From NCBI GenBank assembly GCA_017473335.1, contig JAFULN010000026.1, forward strand, positions 62,001-126,000: a stretch of DNA of 64,000 bases, read 5' to 3'. Position numbers and translations under genes: made by a program. Within the stretch, counting starts at the first letter, position 1. Every line of letters starts with the position of its first letter. Below the pieces are notes generated by a model, which made no database searches, had not been told where the DNA came from, and saw only the letters and a list, made by a program, of their open reading frames with translations. Of this stretch, positions 8,252 to 16,386 are shown in pieces. The stretch is from Erysipelotrichaceae bacterium. GTDB taxonomy: Bacteria > Bacillota_I > Bacilli_A > Erysipelotrichales > Erysipelotrichaceae.

Positions 8252-8567
8252 GGCATTGAATATGCTTGGACTTGCTTGTCGTGCAAGAAAAACTGCAATT
8301 GGTGAAACTTGCATGCATGCAGTGACATCCAGAAAGGCGTATGTTGTCTTTTTGGCTTCTGATGCTTCAGAAAGAACAAAAGATAAGGTATTGCACACCT
8401 GCAATTCGTGTGGAGTTCCTTGCGTGACGCAGTTTACATCCATCGAAATCAGTTCTGCCATAGGTCAATATGGCCGAATGATGATTTCTGTTAATGATGC
8501 TGGATTTGCGAAACAGATATTGAATTGCTTGAAAAGAGGTGGAAATTATGGCGAAAGTGCAGAATAA
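8244..8567 (+). CDS. ylxQ: L7Ae-family ribosomal protein YlxQ
   Basis: This 107-residue protein belongs to the L7Ae/L30e fold that binds RNA kink-turns. The marks are [17 protein letters not shown] at the N terminus, [16 protein letters not shown], and a C-terminal FAKQI helix. I place the start at the GTG at 8244, overlapping ylxR, because the family starts just before the LNMLG segment; an in-frame start at 8184 would lie deep inside ylxR. It overlaps the start of infB by about 20 bases, indicating translational coupling. Confidence 0.88.
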   Translation: MSKALNMLGLACRARKTAIGETCMHAVTSRKAYVVFLASDASERTKDKVLHTCNSCGVPCVTQFTSIEISSAIGQYGRMMISVNDAGFAKQILNCLKRGGNYGESAE

Positions 8568-10410
8568 GAAAAAAACGGGAAGCAATAACAAACGTCCGAA
8601 TAACAACCATCGTAATAACAATGGTGGTAATCAGAAGCGTTTTAGTTCCCGCGCTGAAGCAGTCACAGCCATCACTTATGAAGAGGGCATTACTGTTTCT
8701 GAACTTGCGACAAAATGCAATAAAAACGCAAGTGATATCATCAAGCTCCTTTTCATGTTAGGAAAGATGGTCACCATCAACAGCAACCTCGATGATGAAA
8801 TGGTTGATTTAGTATGTCTTGAATGGGGCATTGAAGCGACAAAAGAAGTTCCTGTGGATGAAGATTCACTGGAAGACAATGAAATTGATGATCCAGAAAA
8901 TCTGGAAGAACGTCCTCCAATTGTTACAATCATGGGTCATGTTGACCATGGTAAAACTACACTTTTGGATACAATTCGTAAAACACGTGTTGTTGATGGA
9001 GAATTTGGTGGAATTACTCAGCATATTGGGGCTTATCAGGTTTCTGTACAGGGTAGAAAGGTAACATTCCTGGATACTCCTGGTCATGAAGCATTTACTG
9101 CAATGCGTGCACGTGGTGCTAAAGTTACTGACTTGTGTATCATTGTTGTTGCAGCTGATGATGGTGTAATGCCTCAGACAAAGGAAGCTGTAGACCATGC
9201 AAAAGCTGCTGGTGTTCCAATTATTGTTGCGGTCAACAAGATGGATAAGCCAACTGCAAATCCTGATCGCGTCATGAATGAAATGAGTGATTTAGGAATC
9301 ATGCCTGAAGAATGGGGCGGAGATACAATCTTTGTGCGCTGTTCAGCTAAACAGGGTGAAGGTATTCAGGATATTCTGGAAACAATTCTGGTTGTTTCTG
9401 AAGTACAGGAACTCAAGGCAAATCCTAATCGTATGGCAACAGCTACTGTTATTGAAGCGAAGCTGGATAAGGGACGTGGTCCTGTTACAACACTTTTAAT
9501 TCAAAATGGTACACTGCGTACTGGTGATGCTATCGTTGTTGGTGCATGCTTTGGACGTGTACGTAAGATGGTGGATGACAGAGGCCGCGAAATTAAATCT
9601 GCAGGTCCTGCAACACCAGTTGAAATTATTGGTTTGAATGATGTTCCTGTTGCTGGGGACTTGGCAAAAGCATTTGAATCAGAAAAACAGGCACGTGCTG
9701 TTGCTGAACGCCGTGCACAGGCTAAGATTGAACTGGAACGCCGTTCATCAAGTGCTATGTCATTGGATGATTTAGCTCGTCAGATTGAAAGTGGAGATGT
9801 ACAGGAAATTCCTGTTATTGTTAAAGCTGACGTTCAGGGTTCTGCTGAGGCTGTAAAAGCTTCATTGGAAAAATTGGAAGTATCTGGTGTTAAGGTAAAT
9901 GTCATTCGTTCAACTGCTGGTGCAATTTCAGAATCTGATATTATGCTAGCTAGTGCTTCAAAAGCTGTTATTTATGGCTTTAATGTTCGTCCTGACGCTA
10001 ATGTAAGAAAGAAAGCCGAAGAAGAGGGTGTAGATATTCGTCTTCACACTATCATCTATAAGGCTCTAGAAGAAATGGAACTGGCAATGAAGGGGCTTCT
10101 GGCACCAGTTTATGAAGAAGTTGTTATTGGACAGGCAACAGTTCGTCAGACATTCAAAGTATCTAAGGTGGGTACAATTGCTGGATGTATGGTCAACGAT
10201 GGTAAGATTGTGAAGGATTGTGGTGTACGTCTGATTCGTAATGGTATTGTGGTTTACACTGGTAAACTGGGATCACTCAAACGTTTCCAGAATGATGCAA
10301 AAGAAGTTACTCAGGGCTATGAATGTGGTCTGACAATTGAAAACTTCAATGATATTAAGGAAGATGATATCATCGAAGCATACCAGGATCAGGAAGTTCC
10401 TCAGGTATAA
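8548..10410 (+). CDS. infB: Translation initiation factor IF-2
   Basis: IF-2 is the GTPase that brings initiator tRNA to the 30S subunit. The ATG at 8548 follows AGAGGTGG; a GTG at 8539 lies inside that site. The protein is 620 residues, a short form, with a brief Asn/Lys/Arg-rich N terminus and one IF2_N domain (about 45-95). The G domain shows GHVDHGKTT (about 131), DTPGHEAF and NKMD. Domains II, III (with GITQHIG upstream) and the C-terminal fMet-tRNA-binding barrel follow. Confidence 0.96.
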   Translation: MAKVQNKKKTGSNNKRPNNNHRNNNGGNQKRFSSRAEAVTAITYEEGITVSELATKCNKNASDIIKLLFMLGKMVTINSNLDDEMVDLVCLEWGIEATKEVPVDEDSLEDNEIDDPENLEERPPIVTIMGHVDHGKTTLLDTIRKTRVVDGEFGGITQHIGAYQVSVQGRKVTFLDTPGHEAFTAMRARGAKVTDLCIIVVAADDGVMPQTKEAVDHAKAAGVPIIVAVNKMDKPTANPDRVMNEMSDLGIMPEEWGGDTIFVRCSAKQGEGIQDILETILVVSEVQELKANPNRMATATVIEAKLDKGRGPVTTLLIQNGTLRTGDAIVVGACFGRVRKMVDDRGREIKSAGPATPVEIIGLNDVPVAGDLAKAFESEKQARAVAERRAQAKIELERRSSSAMSLDDLARQIESGDVQEIPVIVKADVQGSAEAVKASLEKLEVSGVKVNVIRSTAGAISESDIMLASASKAVIYGFNVRPDANVRKKAEEEGVDIRLHTIIYKALEEMELAMKGLLAPVYEEVVIGQATVRQTFKVSKVGTIAGCMVNDGKIVKDCGVRLIRNGIVVYTGKLGSLKRFQNDAKEVTQGYECGLTIENFNDIKEDDIIEAYQDQEVPQV

Positions 10411-10425
10411 GGAGGACTGCTGATT

Positions 10426-10767
10426 ATGGCAATCAAACAGGAAAGAATGAATCAGATCATTCTTAAGGAAGTTACACAGATTATTCAGTTTGAATTGAAA
10501 GATCCTAATGTTGGATTTGTCACAATTACTGATGTACATGTGACCAATGACTTCTCTTATGCAACAGTGTATGTGAGCTTTTTAGGCAAGGAAGAACGCA
10601 ATGCTGCGGGATTAAAGGCTTTAAATCGCTCTAAAGGATTTATCCGTTCTACACTGGCTAAGCGTTTAACGATTCGTAAAACTCCAGAAATTATCTTTAA
10701 ATTGGATAAATCTTTGGAACAGGGTAAACGTATTGAATCTTTGATTCAGTCTATTAAAAAAGATTAG
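10426..10767 (+). CDS. rbfA: Ribosome-binding factor A
   Basis: RbfA is a KH-like protein needed for 16S rRNA processing and cold adaptation of the 30S subunit. At 113 residues it has the normal length and shows FVTITDVHVTNDFSYATVYVSF and the TPEIIFKLDKSLEQG ending. It is the last gene of the rimP operon. The truB gene that often follows is absent here, and a hairpin terminator overlaps the stop codon. Confidence 0.94.
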   Translation: MAIKQERMNQIILKEVTQIIQFELKDPNVGFVTITDVHVTNDFSYATVYVSFLGKEERNAAGLKALNRSKGFIRSTLAKRLTIRKTPEIIFKLDKSLEQGKRIESLIQSIKKD

Positions 10768-10793
10768 TGACTCATTCAATGAGTCACTTTTTC
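10766..10793 (+). terminator. Terminator of the rimP-rbfA operon
   Basis: AGTGACTCAT (10766-10775) and ATGAGTCACT (10779-10788) form a perfect 10-bp stem with a 3-base loop, followed by TTTTT. Its first bases are the last bases of the rbfA stop codon. Confidence 0.85.
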
Positions 10794-10800
10794 TATATAA

Positions 10801-10828
10801 CAAAAGGATGTTTCAAATGAAACATCCT
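10801..10828 (-). terminator. Terminator of nadK on the minus strand
   Basis: AGGATGTTTCA and TGAAACATCCT form an 11-bp perfect stem around AA. On the minus strand it is followed by TTTTG. The nadK stop codon (10827-10829) lies in the stem. Confidence 0.8.
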
Positions 10829-11603
10829 AGAAAACATTCTTTAAGCGTTTAAGATAACTGTATTGTTTGTATCGAGCAATTCTAACTTGATATGGACTGT
10901 TTTTAATGGTACATCCTGTACAGTGATCTAGCTGCATGGATTCATGGTCATAACACAAAAAGGTGTTGTTGAAGGTTTCTGGCTTAACACGTATTACTGC
11001 ATCTTCTTTAAGAATTAGACTTGATCTTAAAGATCTGTGTTTCCAGTGATGAACGCCTGCAATTTCACTGAGCTCTAATAGTGGAAGTCCATGTTGAATT
11101 ACTGCTCCTCCTAAAGAACGATTGACAGCAGTAGAACCAATCTGTGTACACAGACAGATGCCTGTTCCTTTAAACTTTTCAAAATACTCATCATTGATCC
11201 ATAAGTCCATAGTGAGGGTATTGATGATATTTTCGATACGAATTTCATTGAATGCGTAGATAGTTTTATTTAGGTTCTCGAGTTCGACCTGAAGCACAGA
11301 ATAGTTGAAAATTCTTGGCTGTTGATGAATAAACATTTCTAAAAGTTCATCGACATCTTCAATTTGATAGTCACACATAAATCCTAATGTTCCTGTATGA
11401 ATACCGATAAATTGAATTTCATTTAACTGTTCTGCATACTGATGGATTGCCTTAAGAAAAGTACCATCTCCGCCGACAACAAAGATTGTTTCTGGTTCTT
11501 CTTCGTTATAAAGATACCCTGCCTTGGATAAACGTGTTTCTATTTTGTCTTTGATGTTCAAAGAATTTTCATCGCCTCGAATGATGACTGAATAAGTTGG
11601 CAT
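10827..11603 (-). CDS. nadK: NAD kinase
   Basis: It phosphorylates NAD to NADP and so sets the NADP(H) pool. The 258-residue protein is short but complete for the Bacillota type. It has the GGDGTFLKA motif (about 44), GIHTGTLGFM, the FNEIRI segment that supplies the NE motif (about 117), and the Gly-rich IGSTAVNRSLGGA region. It lies upstream of the TetR gene in transcription terms on the same strand, close to an NADP(H)-type dehydrogenase cluster, which may or may not be a functional link. Confidence 0.93.
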   Translation of the reverse strand: MPTYSVIIRGDENSLNIKDKIETRLSKAGYLYNEEEPETIFVVGGDGTFLKAIHQYAEQLNEIQFIGIHTGTLGFMCDYQIEDVDELLEMFIHQQPRIFNYSVLQVELENLNKTIYAFNEIRIENIINTLTMDLWINDEYFEKFKGTGICLCTQIGSTAVNRSLGGAVIQHGLPLLELSEIAGVHHWKHRSLRSSLILKEDAVIRVKPETFNNTFLCYDHESMQLDHCTGCTIKNSPYQVRIARYKQYSYLKRLKNVF

Positions 11604-11624
11604 AATTTCACATCCTTAGAAATA

Positions 11625-12191
11625 TTATACATGATTCTTTTCATACTGGCTAATAAATTCATTTGTATGATAATAGGGTTCAGATTGTTGAAAAATAAGT
11701 TCAGCAAGAGTGTCACAAGATACAGGAAAATGACTTCTAACCCACTGGTTAATGATGGTAAAGAATGCAGCAGTATGATAGATTAATGAATAATTTTGAG
11801 GACTTCTAAACTCTGTTGATCCAAAACGTTGTGTAAAGAAATTCAGCATGTTTTTAACTAATAGATTGTTTTCATCGTTATAAAATAGTACATTGATATC
11901 TTCTTTATGGTCCTGGATATACTGAAGCATGCCAGTAATGACATTCTTTTTATCGTATGTATGATTTGTATTTAGGTTGTTAGAAATCATTGCTTCAAAT
12001 AAATCATAATGAATTTCTTTTAAACAGTCATCGATATGATCATAATTAGAATAAAAGGTAGAACGATTGAGTTTTGCAGTTGTGCAGAGTTCACAAATTG
12101 TGATTTGACTATAAAGTTTCTTTTTCATTAGTTGAAAAAGGGCAGATTTCATAGCATTTTTACTTTTCTTGATTCGTATATCTTGTTTCAT
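11625..12191 (-). CDS. TetR/AcrR family transcriptional regulator
   Basis: The 188-residue protein starts with a TetR-type helix-turn-helix (about residues 10-58: ITICELCTTAKLNRSTFYSNY). The C-terminal ligand or dimer domain is of the type seen in TetR regulators with an HFPVS-like ending. It is transcribed divergently from the first dehydrogenase gene at 12311, and their promoters overlap across a 119-base gap full of dyads. Control of that dehydrogenase and of itself is the simplest reading. The inducer is unknown. An AAGAGG site supports the ATG at 12191. Confidence 0.88.
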   Translation of the reverse strand: MKQDIRIKKSKNAMKSALFQLMKKKLYSQITICELCTTAKLNRSTFYSNYDHIDDCLKEIHYDLFEAMISNNLNTNHTYDKKNVITGMLQYIQDHKEDINVLFYNDENNLLVKNMLNFFTQRFGSTEFRSPQNYSLIYHTAAFFTIINQWVRSHFPVSCDTLAELIFQQSEPYYHTNEFISQYEKNHV

Positions 12192-12212
12192 AATCGACCT
12201 CTTATAAGATAA

Positions 12213-12226
12213 CCAACAAATGTTGG
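12213..12226. promoter_or_regulatory. Perfect palindrome CCAACAAATGTTGG, candidate TetR operator
   Basis: The 14-bp sequence has perfect two-fold symmetry (CCAACA-AA-TGTTGG) and lies 22 bases upstream of the TetR gene start, a typical place for an autoregulatory operator. Confidence 0.5.
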
Positions 12227-12236
12227 AATTTGTGGA

Positions 12237-12273
12237 TTGTATTTAAATTATCATGAAGTATACTTAAATACAA
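12237..12273. promoter_or_regulatory. Overlapping divergent promoters within a 10-bp inverted repeat
   Basis: On the plus strand TTGTAT (12237-12242), 16 bases and TATACT (12259-12264) would drive the dehydrogenase at 12311. On the minus strand TTGTAT (12268-12273), 17 bases and TAATTT (12245-12250) would drive the TetR gene. The two -35 elements are the outer parts of the perfect repeat TTGTATTTAA (12237-12246) and TTAAATACAA (12264-12273), so one bound protein could block both. Confidence 0.6.
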
Positions 12274-12276
12274 GAG

Positions 12277-12294
12277 TTGTGAAAAAAGTCACAA
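12277..12294. promoter_or_regulatory. Rex-like operator TTGTGAA-AAAA-GTCACAA
   Basis: The site differs at one position from the known Rex consensus TTGTGAA-N4-TTCACAA, the operator of the NADH/NAD+ sensor Rex. It also fits the Crp/Fnr half-sites TGTGA-N6-TCACA. It lies just after the predicted start of the dehydrogenase transcript, where binding would repress. Confidence 0.55.
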
Positions 12295-12310
12295 AAAGAA
12301 AGAGGTAAAT

Positions 12311-13069
12311 ATGAGATTAGAAGGTAAAAGTATTGTTGTTACAGGTGCTTCTGCAGGTATGGGTAAAGCAATCGTAGAAACATTTGTAAAACACGGGGCT
12401 AATGTTGTTGCAGTTGCAAGAAGAAAAGAAAGACTGGAAGCACTGGTTGAATCACTTAAAGATGCACCAGGGAAAGTGGTTGCATTTGCAGGAGATATTT
12501 CAAAACGTGAAGACAATGAAGCTATGATTGATCTAGCTGTTGCTGAATTTGGAAAGCTTGATGTATTAGTTAACAATGCTGGTGTTATGGATTCTATGGA
12601 ACCAATGGGACATGTAACAGATGAAAAATATGAATGGGTCATGAATGTGAATGTTTATGGTCCAATGTGTGCTATGAGAAAGGCTGTCAATGTTTTCCTT
12701 GAACAGGGCAATGGAGGTAATATCATTAACGTCGCATCTGTTGGTGCACAAAGAAGCTGTGCAGGTGCTGTTTATTGTGCATCTAAGGCTGCTTTGGTGG
12801 CAATGTCTAAGAATACATCGTTCATGTACAATCCTCAGAAGATTCGTGTAAATGTAATTGCACCTGGCGGAATTACAACTGAAATTGCATCTTCCATGGG
12901 GATGCCTGATATGGATGGCTATAATCGTACTAAACTGGTTATGGCTACAGCTCCAGCAATGGGTCAAGCTCAGGATATCGCAGATGCTGCACTTTTCCTT
13001 GCTAGCGATGAATCAAAATATGTCAATGGCGATGTGCTTGTTGTTGACGGTGGCTGGATTGCTGGATAA
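12311..13069 (+). CDS. Short-chain dehydrogenase/reductase (SDR 1)
   Basis: A classical SDR of 252 residues. The nucleotide-binding loop is TGASAGMG (11-18), followed by ARRKER after strand 2, where the basic residues point to NADP(H). It has NNAG near 87, the catalytic Ser in NVASVG (about 142) and the YCASK Tyr/Lys pair (about 155-159). The substrate cannot be read from the sequence; 3-oxoacyl, sugar and steroid substrates all occur in this family. It is divergent from the TetR gene, has its own terminator and is preceded by a Rex-like site. AAAGAGG precedes the ATG. Confidence 0.85.
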   Translation: MRLEGKSIVVTGASAGMGKAIVETFVKHGANVVAVARRKERLEALVESLKDAPGKVVAFAGDISKREDNEAMIDLAVAEFGKLDVLVNNAGVMDSMEPMGHVTDEKYEWVMNVNVYGPMCAMRKAVNVFLEQGNGGNIINVASVGAQRSCAGAVYCASKAALVAMSKNTSFMYNPQKIRVNVIAPGGITTEIASSMGMPDMDGYNRTKLVMATAPAMGQAQDIADAALFLASDESKYVNGDVLVVDGGWIAG

Positions 13070-13081
13070 TTTGATAAAAGA

Positions 13082-13115
13082 ACTCTTGATTTCAATGTCA
13101 AGGGTTTTTTCTTTT
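13082..13115 (+). terminator. Terminator after SDR 1
   Basis: ACTCTTGA (13082-13089) pairs with TCAAGGGT (13098-13105, one G-T pair) and is followed by a long T run. Confidence 0.75.
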
Positions 13116-13155
13116 TATGCTACTATGATAAAATAGAATCAAGGCAGGTGATAAG

Positions 13156-14604
13156 ATGAAAAAAGCTGCATTTTATCAAGGAACTTTAATGCTTGTTCCT
13201 GATGAGTTCGATTCATTTTCATCATTTGTAAAAGAAGTTCAAGAACATCCTCTTCAAGTTTTAGTGACACTTCATGAAAAAGATTGTTTGGTTCCATATT
13301 TTATTGAAGAGTACTGCGAAGTGAAAACAGTGTTGATTTCTCATCCTGAACAGTTGATTGAGATTGAAGTTGAAGTGTTAAAAAAAGAGGAATATGATCT
13401 CAGATTGACACAGAAAATGAAAGAACTTCGTTTATCTGAAAAATCTTTAGATGAAATAAGAAGTTCTATGACACTGGATGGAACTTTTTTAAGAGAATCT
13501 AATGCTTCATGTTATGATGAATCGATTAAGGAATTCTGGGATTGTTTCATGACAAAAGAAAAACTTTTGCGTGATGGAATGTCAGAAACATGTCTTCAGG
13601 ATGATGATATAAGAATGATGCTTCAGGTATACTGTGGGATTTCTTATCATCAGTGTCGTGTATATACGCGTAAGATTCGACATAAGCATATTTTAATGGT
13701 TACTTGTCTTGCGGATTCTTTGCTTCAGATTTTAGTGGATGCTGTGATTCATAAAGCACCAAAAGAATTGATGAAAACCTGGGAATTTCATTCTTTTTTA
13801 CCTAAACGTGTTTATCAGTATGTATCATCACTGGATGATTATGATGTTTCTAAAACACCTTGTACTCTAAAAATTAAAAAGACAGAATTTGATCATCTTC
13901 GTTATGATATAGAATTTGAGATTGAACCATATCATAATTTTGCCAAGGCATGTGAAGAGAACTATTTGTACATGTGCTCAATTTTAGGCGAAAACATGTT
14001 TCATGCAACTGTTCATCAGTTTTCATGGAATGCATTATCGAAACGTACAGGCATCACAGTACAGCAGTTTGATGAGAAATTGATGTCTTCGTTTAATCCA
14101 TTGCTGCTGGTACAGCTGGCAGGGCATATGCATCAGATAGGCCTTCGTTTAAAGAAGCAGGAGATTTTTTCTGAGCGTGGTTTTGATCAGCATATCATGA
14201 CACGATGTGTTGAATGTACAGATTGGTTTGTGCTTGAGAAACAATCAACAGATATCAATGAACTTCAGATGGATTTGAACATTGGCTTTTCTACACTGGT
14301 TTTTACTTTGCGCGATGATGAAGAGCGTGATATTCAACAAAAACATATTCTTTTGGATTTAATGAAACTTTTGGTAGAGAATACAAGCATGGAAATCATT
14401 GACTATTGTATTTCTGAACATAGAATTGATGTTGATTTTATGAACTTTGATTCTGCAAAGATGTTTAATGTGTTAAGAAAGAATGCTCCGCTATTTGAAC
14501 TTTATCAATGCAGATATGATGAACATACTGCAGAAGGGTGTGAACATTACCAAGTTTCTTATACTATGAGAAAGAAAAAACTAAGTTTTAATAGTTTACA
14601 TTAA
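13156..14604 (+). CDS. Protein of unknown function (482 residues)
   Basis: I do not recognise this protein. It has no signal peptide and no clear membrane segment and is probably cytoplasmic. It is rich in Cys, His and Met, with scattered pairs such as MTRCVECTDWF near residue 350, but no clean zinc-finger spacing. It looks like a largely helical protein with an acidic alpha/beta segment around residues 225-260. It lies between SDR 1 and SDR 2 with its own good ribosome-binding site (GGCAGGTG). A palindrome overlaps its stop codon. Its place suggests a link to the redox cluster, but nothing in the sequence shows what it does. Confidence 0.7.
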   Translation: MKKAAFYQGTLMLVPDEFDSFSSFVKEVQEHPLQVLVTLHEKDCLVPYFIEEYCEVKTVLISHPEQLIEIEVEVLKKEEYDLRLTQKMKELRLSEKSLDEIRSSMTLDGTFLRESNASCYDESIKEFWDCFMTKEKLLRDGMSETCLQDDDIRMMLQVYCGISYHQCRVYTRKIRHKHILMVTCLADSLLQILVDAVIHKAPKELMKTWEFHSFLPKRVYQYVSSLDDYDVSKTPCTLKIKKTEFDHLRYDIEFEIEPYHNFAKACEENYLYMCSILGENMFHATVHQFSWNALSKRTGITVQQFDEKLMSSFNPLLLVQLAGHMHQIGLRLKKQEIFSERGFDQHIMTRCVECTDWFVLEKQSTDINELQMDLNIGFSTLVFTLRDDEERDIQQKHILLDLMKLLVENTSMEIIDYCISEHRIDVDFMNFDSAKMFNVLRKNAPLFELYQCRYDEHTAEGCEHYQVSYTMRKKKLSFNSLH

Positions 14605-14613
14605 AATGTAAAC
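14594..14613. promoter_or_regulatory. 20-bp palindrome GTTTACATTAAAATGTAAAC
   Basis: The 9-bp arms are perfect around a central AA and span the stop codon of the preceding gene. No T run follows, so an operator for the SDR 2 promoter (its -35 begins 31 bases further on) is at least as likely as a terminator. Confidence 0.5.
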
Positions 14614-14632
14614 GCATACATGTGAAAAAGAT

Positions 14633-14713
14633 AAAAATAACCCTTGACTGATAAAAATTTCACAAGTATAATTTTTTTTGTGAAAACTTTAACGAAGAAA
14701 GAGGGTTATTTTT
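14633..14713. repeat. 11-bp inverted repeats flanking the SDR 2 promoter
   Basis: AAAAATAACCC (14633-14643) and GGGTTATTTTT (14703-14713) are perfect inverted repeats. They exactly bracket the promoter of SDR 2: the left copy abuts the -35 and the right copy ends one base before the ATG. A nested second pair, TTTCACAA (14658-14665) and TTGTGAAA (14678-14685), is nearly concentric. The left outer arm is not transcribed from this promoter, so the symmetry acts, if at all, at DNA level. Confidence 0.6.
14644..14672 (+). promoter_or_regulatory. Promoter of SDR 2
   Basis: TTGACT (14644-14649), a 17-base spacer and TATAAT (14667-14672) make one of the best promoters in the window. TTCACAA and TTGTGAA half-sites flank the -10, and TTGTGAA-N4-TTAACGA (14678-14695) is a weaker Rex-like match. 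Confidence 0.75.
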
Positions 14714-14714
14714 A

Positions 14715-15476
14715 ATGGGACGTTTAGACAATAAAGTTGCAATTATCACAGGAAGCAATTCAGGAGTAGGTGCTGCTGCAGCGAAACTGTTCGCAAAAGA
14801 AGGAGCTAAGGTTGTAATCAGCGCACGCCGTCTTCCTCAGCTTGAGGAAGTAGCTGCTGAAATTCGTGCTGCAGGCGGAGAAGTACTGGTTGTACAGACT
14901 GATGTATCTAAAGTAGAAGACTGTGAGAATTTAGTCGCAAAGACTGTGGAAACATTTGGTAAAGTTGATGTTTTGGTCAACAATGCTGGAGTGCTTGAGG
15001 CTGGTCTGAAACCAATTGATAAATACAGTGATGAAGATGTTGAATGGGTATACAACATTAACACAAAGGGTACTATGTACTGCACTCGCGCTGTATTAAA
15101 GAACATGATGGAAAACAATAGTGGTTCAATTATTAACCTGGACTCTGTTGCTGGTGCATTTGGATGCGGTGGTGCTGCATATGTTTCTTCTAAGGCAGCA
15201 ATCATTGGCTTGACAAAACATACTGCTATGCGTTTTACAGGTACTGGAATCAGATGCAACTCAGTCAATCCATCTACAATTTTGACTCCTATGTCAAAGA
15301 CAGATCCTGCAACTTTGGATCAGAATATGTTCGGTCAGATGATGAAGCATATGAATCTGCGTGTTCAGCCTTGTCTTCCTGAAGATGTTGCAAATATTCT
15401 GCTGTTCTTGGCTTCTGATGAGTCTAGAGCTTTGACAGGTCAGATTATCGTATCTGATTTCGGCGCAACTCTGTAA
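14715..15476 (+). CDS. Short-chain dehydrogenase/reductase (SDR 2)
   Basis: A classical SDR of 253 residues, with TGSNSGVG (12-19), ARRLPQ after strand 2 (NADP(H) likely), NNAG near 90, Ser in NLDSVAG (about 144) and YVSSK (about 155-159). It is about as far from SDR 1 as from SDR 3, so the three are not recent duplicates by eye. It heads the run SDR 2-SDR 3-nfnA-nfnB and has a strong, symmetric promoter. Substrate unknown. Confidence 0.85.
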   Translation: MGRLDNKVAIITGSNSGVGAAAAKLFAKEGAKVVISARRLPQLEEVAAEIRAAGGEVLVVQTDVSKVEDCENLVAKTVETFGKVDVLVNNAGVLEAGLKPIDKYSDEDVEWVYNINTKGTMYCTRAVLKNMMENNSGSIINLDSVAGAFGCGGAAYVSSKAAIIGLTKHTAMRFTGTGIRCNSVNPSTILTPMSKTDPATLDQNMFGQMMKHMNLRVQPCLPEDVANILLFLASDESRALTGQIIVSDFGATL

Positions 15477-15499
15477 GAAATAACTGTAAAAAAACTAAG

Positions 15500-15527
15500 A
15501 TTTGCTGTATAATTCATTACGGCAAAT
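15500..15527 (+). promoter_or_regulatory. Possible internal promoter and dyad before SDR 3
   Basis: TATAAT (15508-15513) lies inside a 6-bp inverted repeat, ATTTGC (15500-15505) and GCAAAT (15522-15527). The -35 match is poor, so an activated or weak promoter is possible. Confidence 0.35.
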
Positions 15528-15543
15528 AGAAAGGAAATACAAT

Positions 15544-16305
15544 ATGAAACAATTAAATGAAAAGGTTGCAATTGTTACTGGTGCTGGTCAAGGTATTGGT
15601 AAAGGGATTGCACTTTGTCTTGCAAAGCGTGGTGTCAAGGTTGTTTGTACTGGACGCAGACTTGAACCAATTGAAGCTACTGTAGCTGAAATTAAAGAAG
15701 CAGGTGGCGATGCATTCTGCATGACATGCGATTCTTCTGATCGTGCTCGTGTAAAGGAAGTTGTTGCTAAGACTGTTGAAACTTATGGTACTGTTGATGT
15801 TATCGTCAACAATGCACAGGCTGTAGCAAAATCAATGCCTGTTGAAGAAGTTACTTATGAACTGATGCATTTGGCTTGGTCTACAGGTACTATTGGTTCT
15901 TTGAACTTCATGCAGGAATGCTTCCCTTACTTTAAGGAACAGGGTGAAGGACGCGTTATCAACTTTGCATCTGCAACAGGTATGTTCGGATATGCAGGTA
16001 ACTGTGCTTATGGTTCTAATAAGGAAGCTGTTCGTGGTCTGACAAAGATTGCTGCAAAAGAATGGGGTCAGTATGGTATTACAGTAAACTGTGTACTTCC
16101 TGGTGCTGAATCTCCAGCTGCAAAAGAATGGGCTAAGAAGTTTCCTGAAAAGTATGCGGCAATTCTGCAGCAGCAGCCAATGCGTCGTTTAGGAGATGCT
16201 GAAAATGACATTGCTCCGGTAATCGCATTCCTTGCTGGTCCAGATTCATGCTACTACTCAGGTCAGTGCTTGCTGCTTGATGGTGCTTACTCAATTGCTC
16301 CATAA
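15544..16305 (+). CDS. Short-chain dehydrogenase/reductase (SDR 3) with NNAQ variant
   Basis: This 253-residue SDR has TGAGQGIG (12-19), GRRLEP after strand 2 (NADP(H) likely), Ser in NFASATG and YGSNK (about 156-160). The usual NNAG motif is NNAQ (about 90-93), a change next to the structural Asn of the active site that occurs in some SDR subfamilies. The ATG at 15544 follows AAAGGAAA; the open frame reaches 15502 without a start signal. It sits directly before nfnA, separated by an imperfect hairpin. Confidence 0.85.
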   Translation: MKQLNEKVAIVTGAGQGIGKGIALCLAKRGVKVVCTGRRLEPIEATVAEIKEAGGDAFCMTCDSSDRARVKEVVAKTVETYGTVDVIVNNAQAVAKSMPVEEVTYELMHLAWSTGTIGSLNFMQECFPYFKEQGEGRVINFASATGMFGYAGNCAYGSNKEAVRGLTKIAAKEWGQYGITVNCVLPGAESPAAKEWAKKFPEKYAAILQQQPMRRLGDAENDIAPVIAFLAGPDSCYYSGQCLLLDGAYSIAP

Positions 16306-16326
16306 GCAAACATAAGAAATACGTTA

Positions 16327-16370
16327 AACAGGAACACGAATCTGCTGTGCTCCTGTTGGTATTATTTTTA
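16327..16370 (+). other. Imperfect hairpin between SDR 3 and nfnA
   Basis: AACAGGAACAC (16327-16337) pairs with GTGCTCCTGTT (16347-16357) with one A-C mismatch, followed by GGTATTATTTTTA. It may be a partial terminator that lowers nfnAB relative to the dehydrogenases, or a stabilising stem. Confidence 0.45.
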
Positions 16371-16386
16371 AGATAGGAGAGAAACA

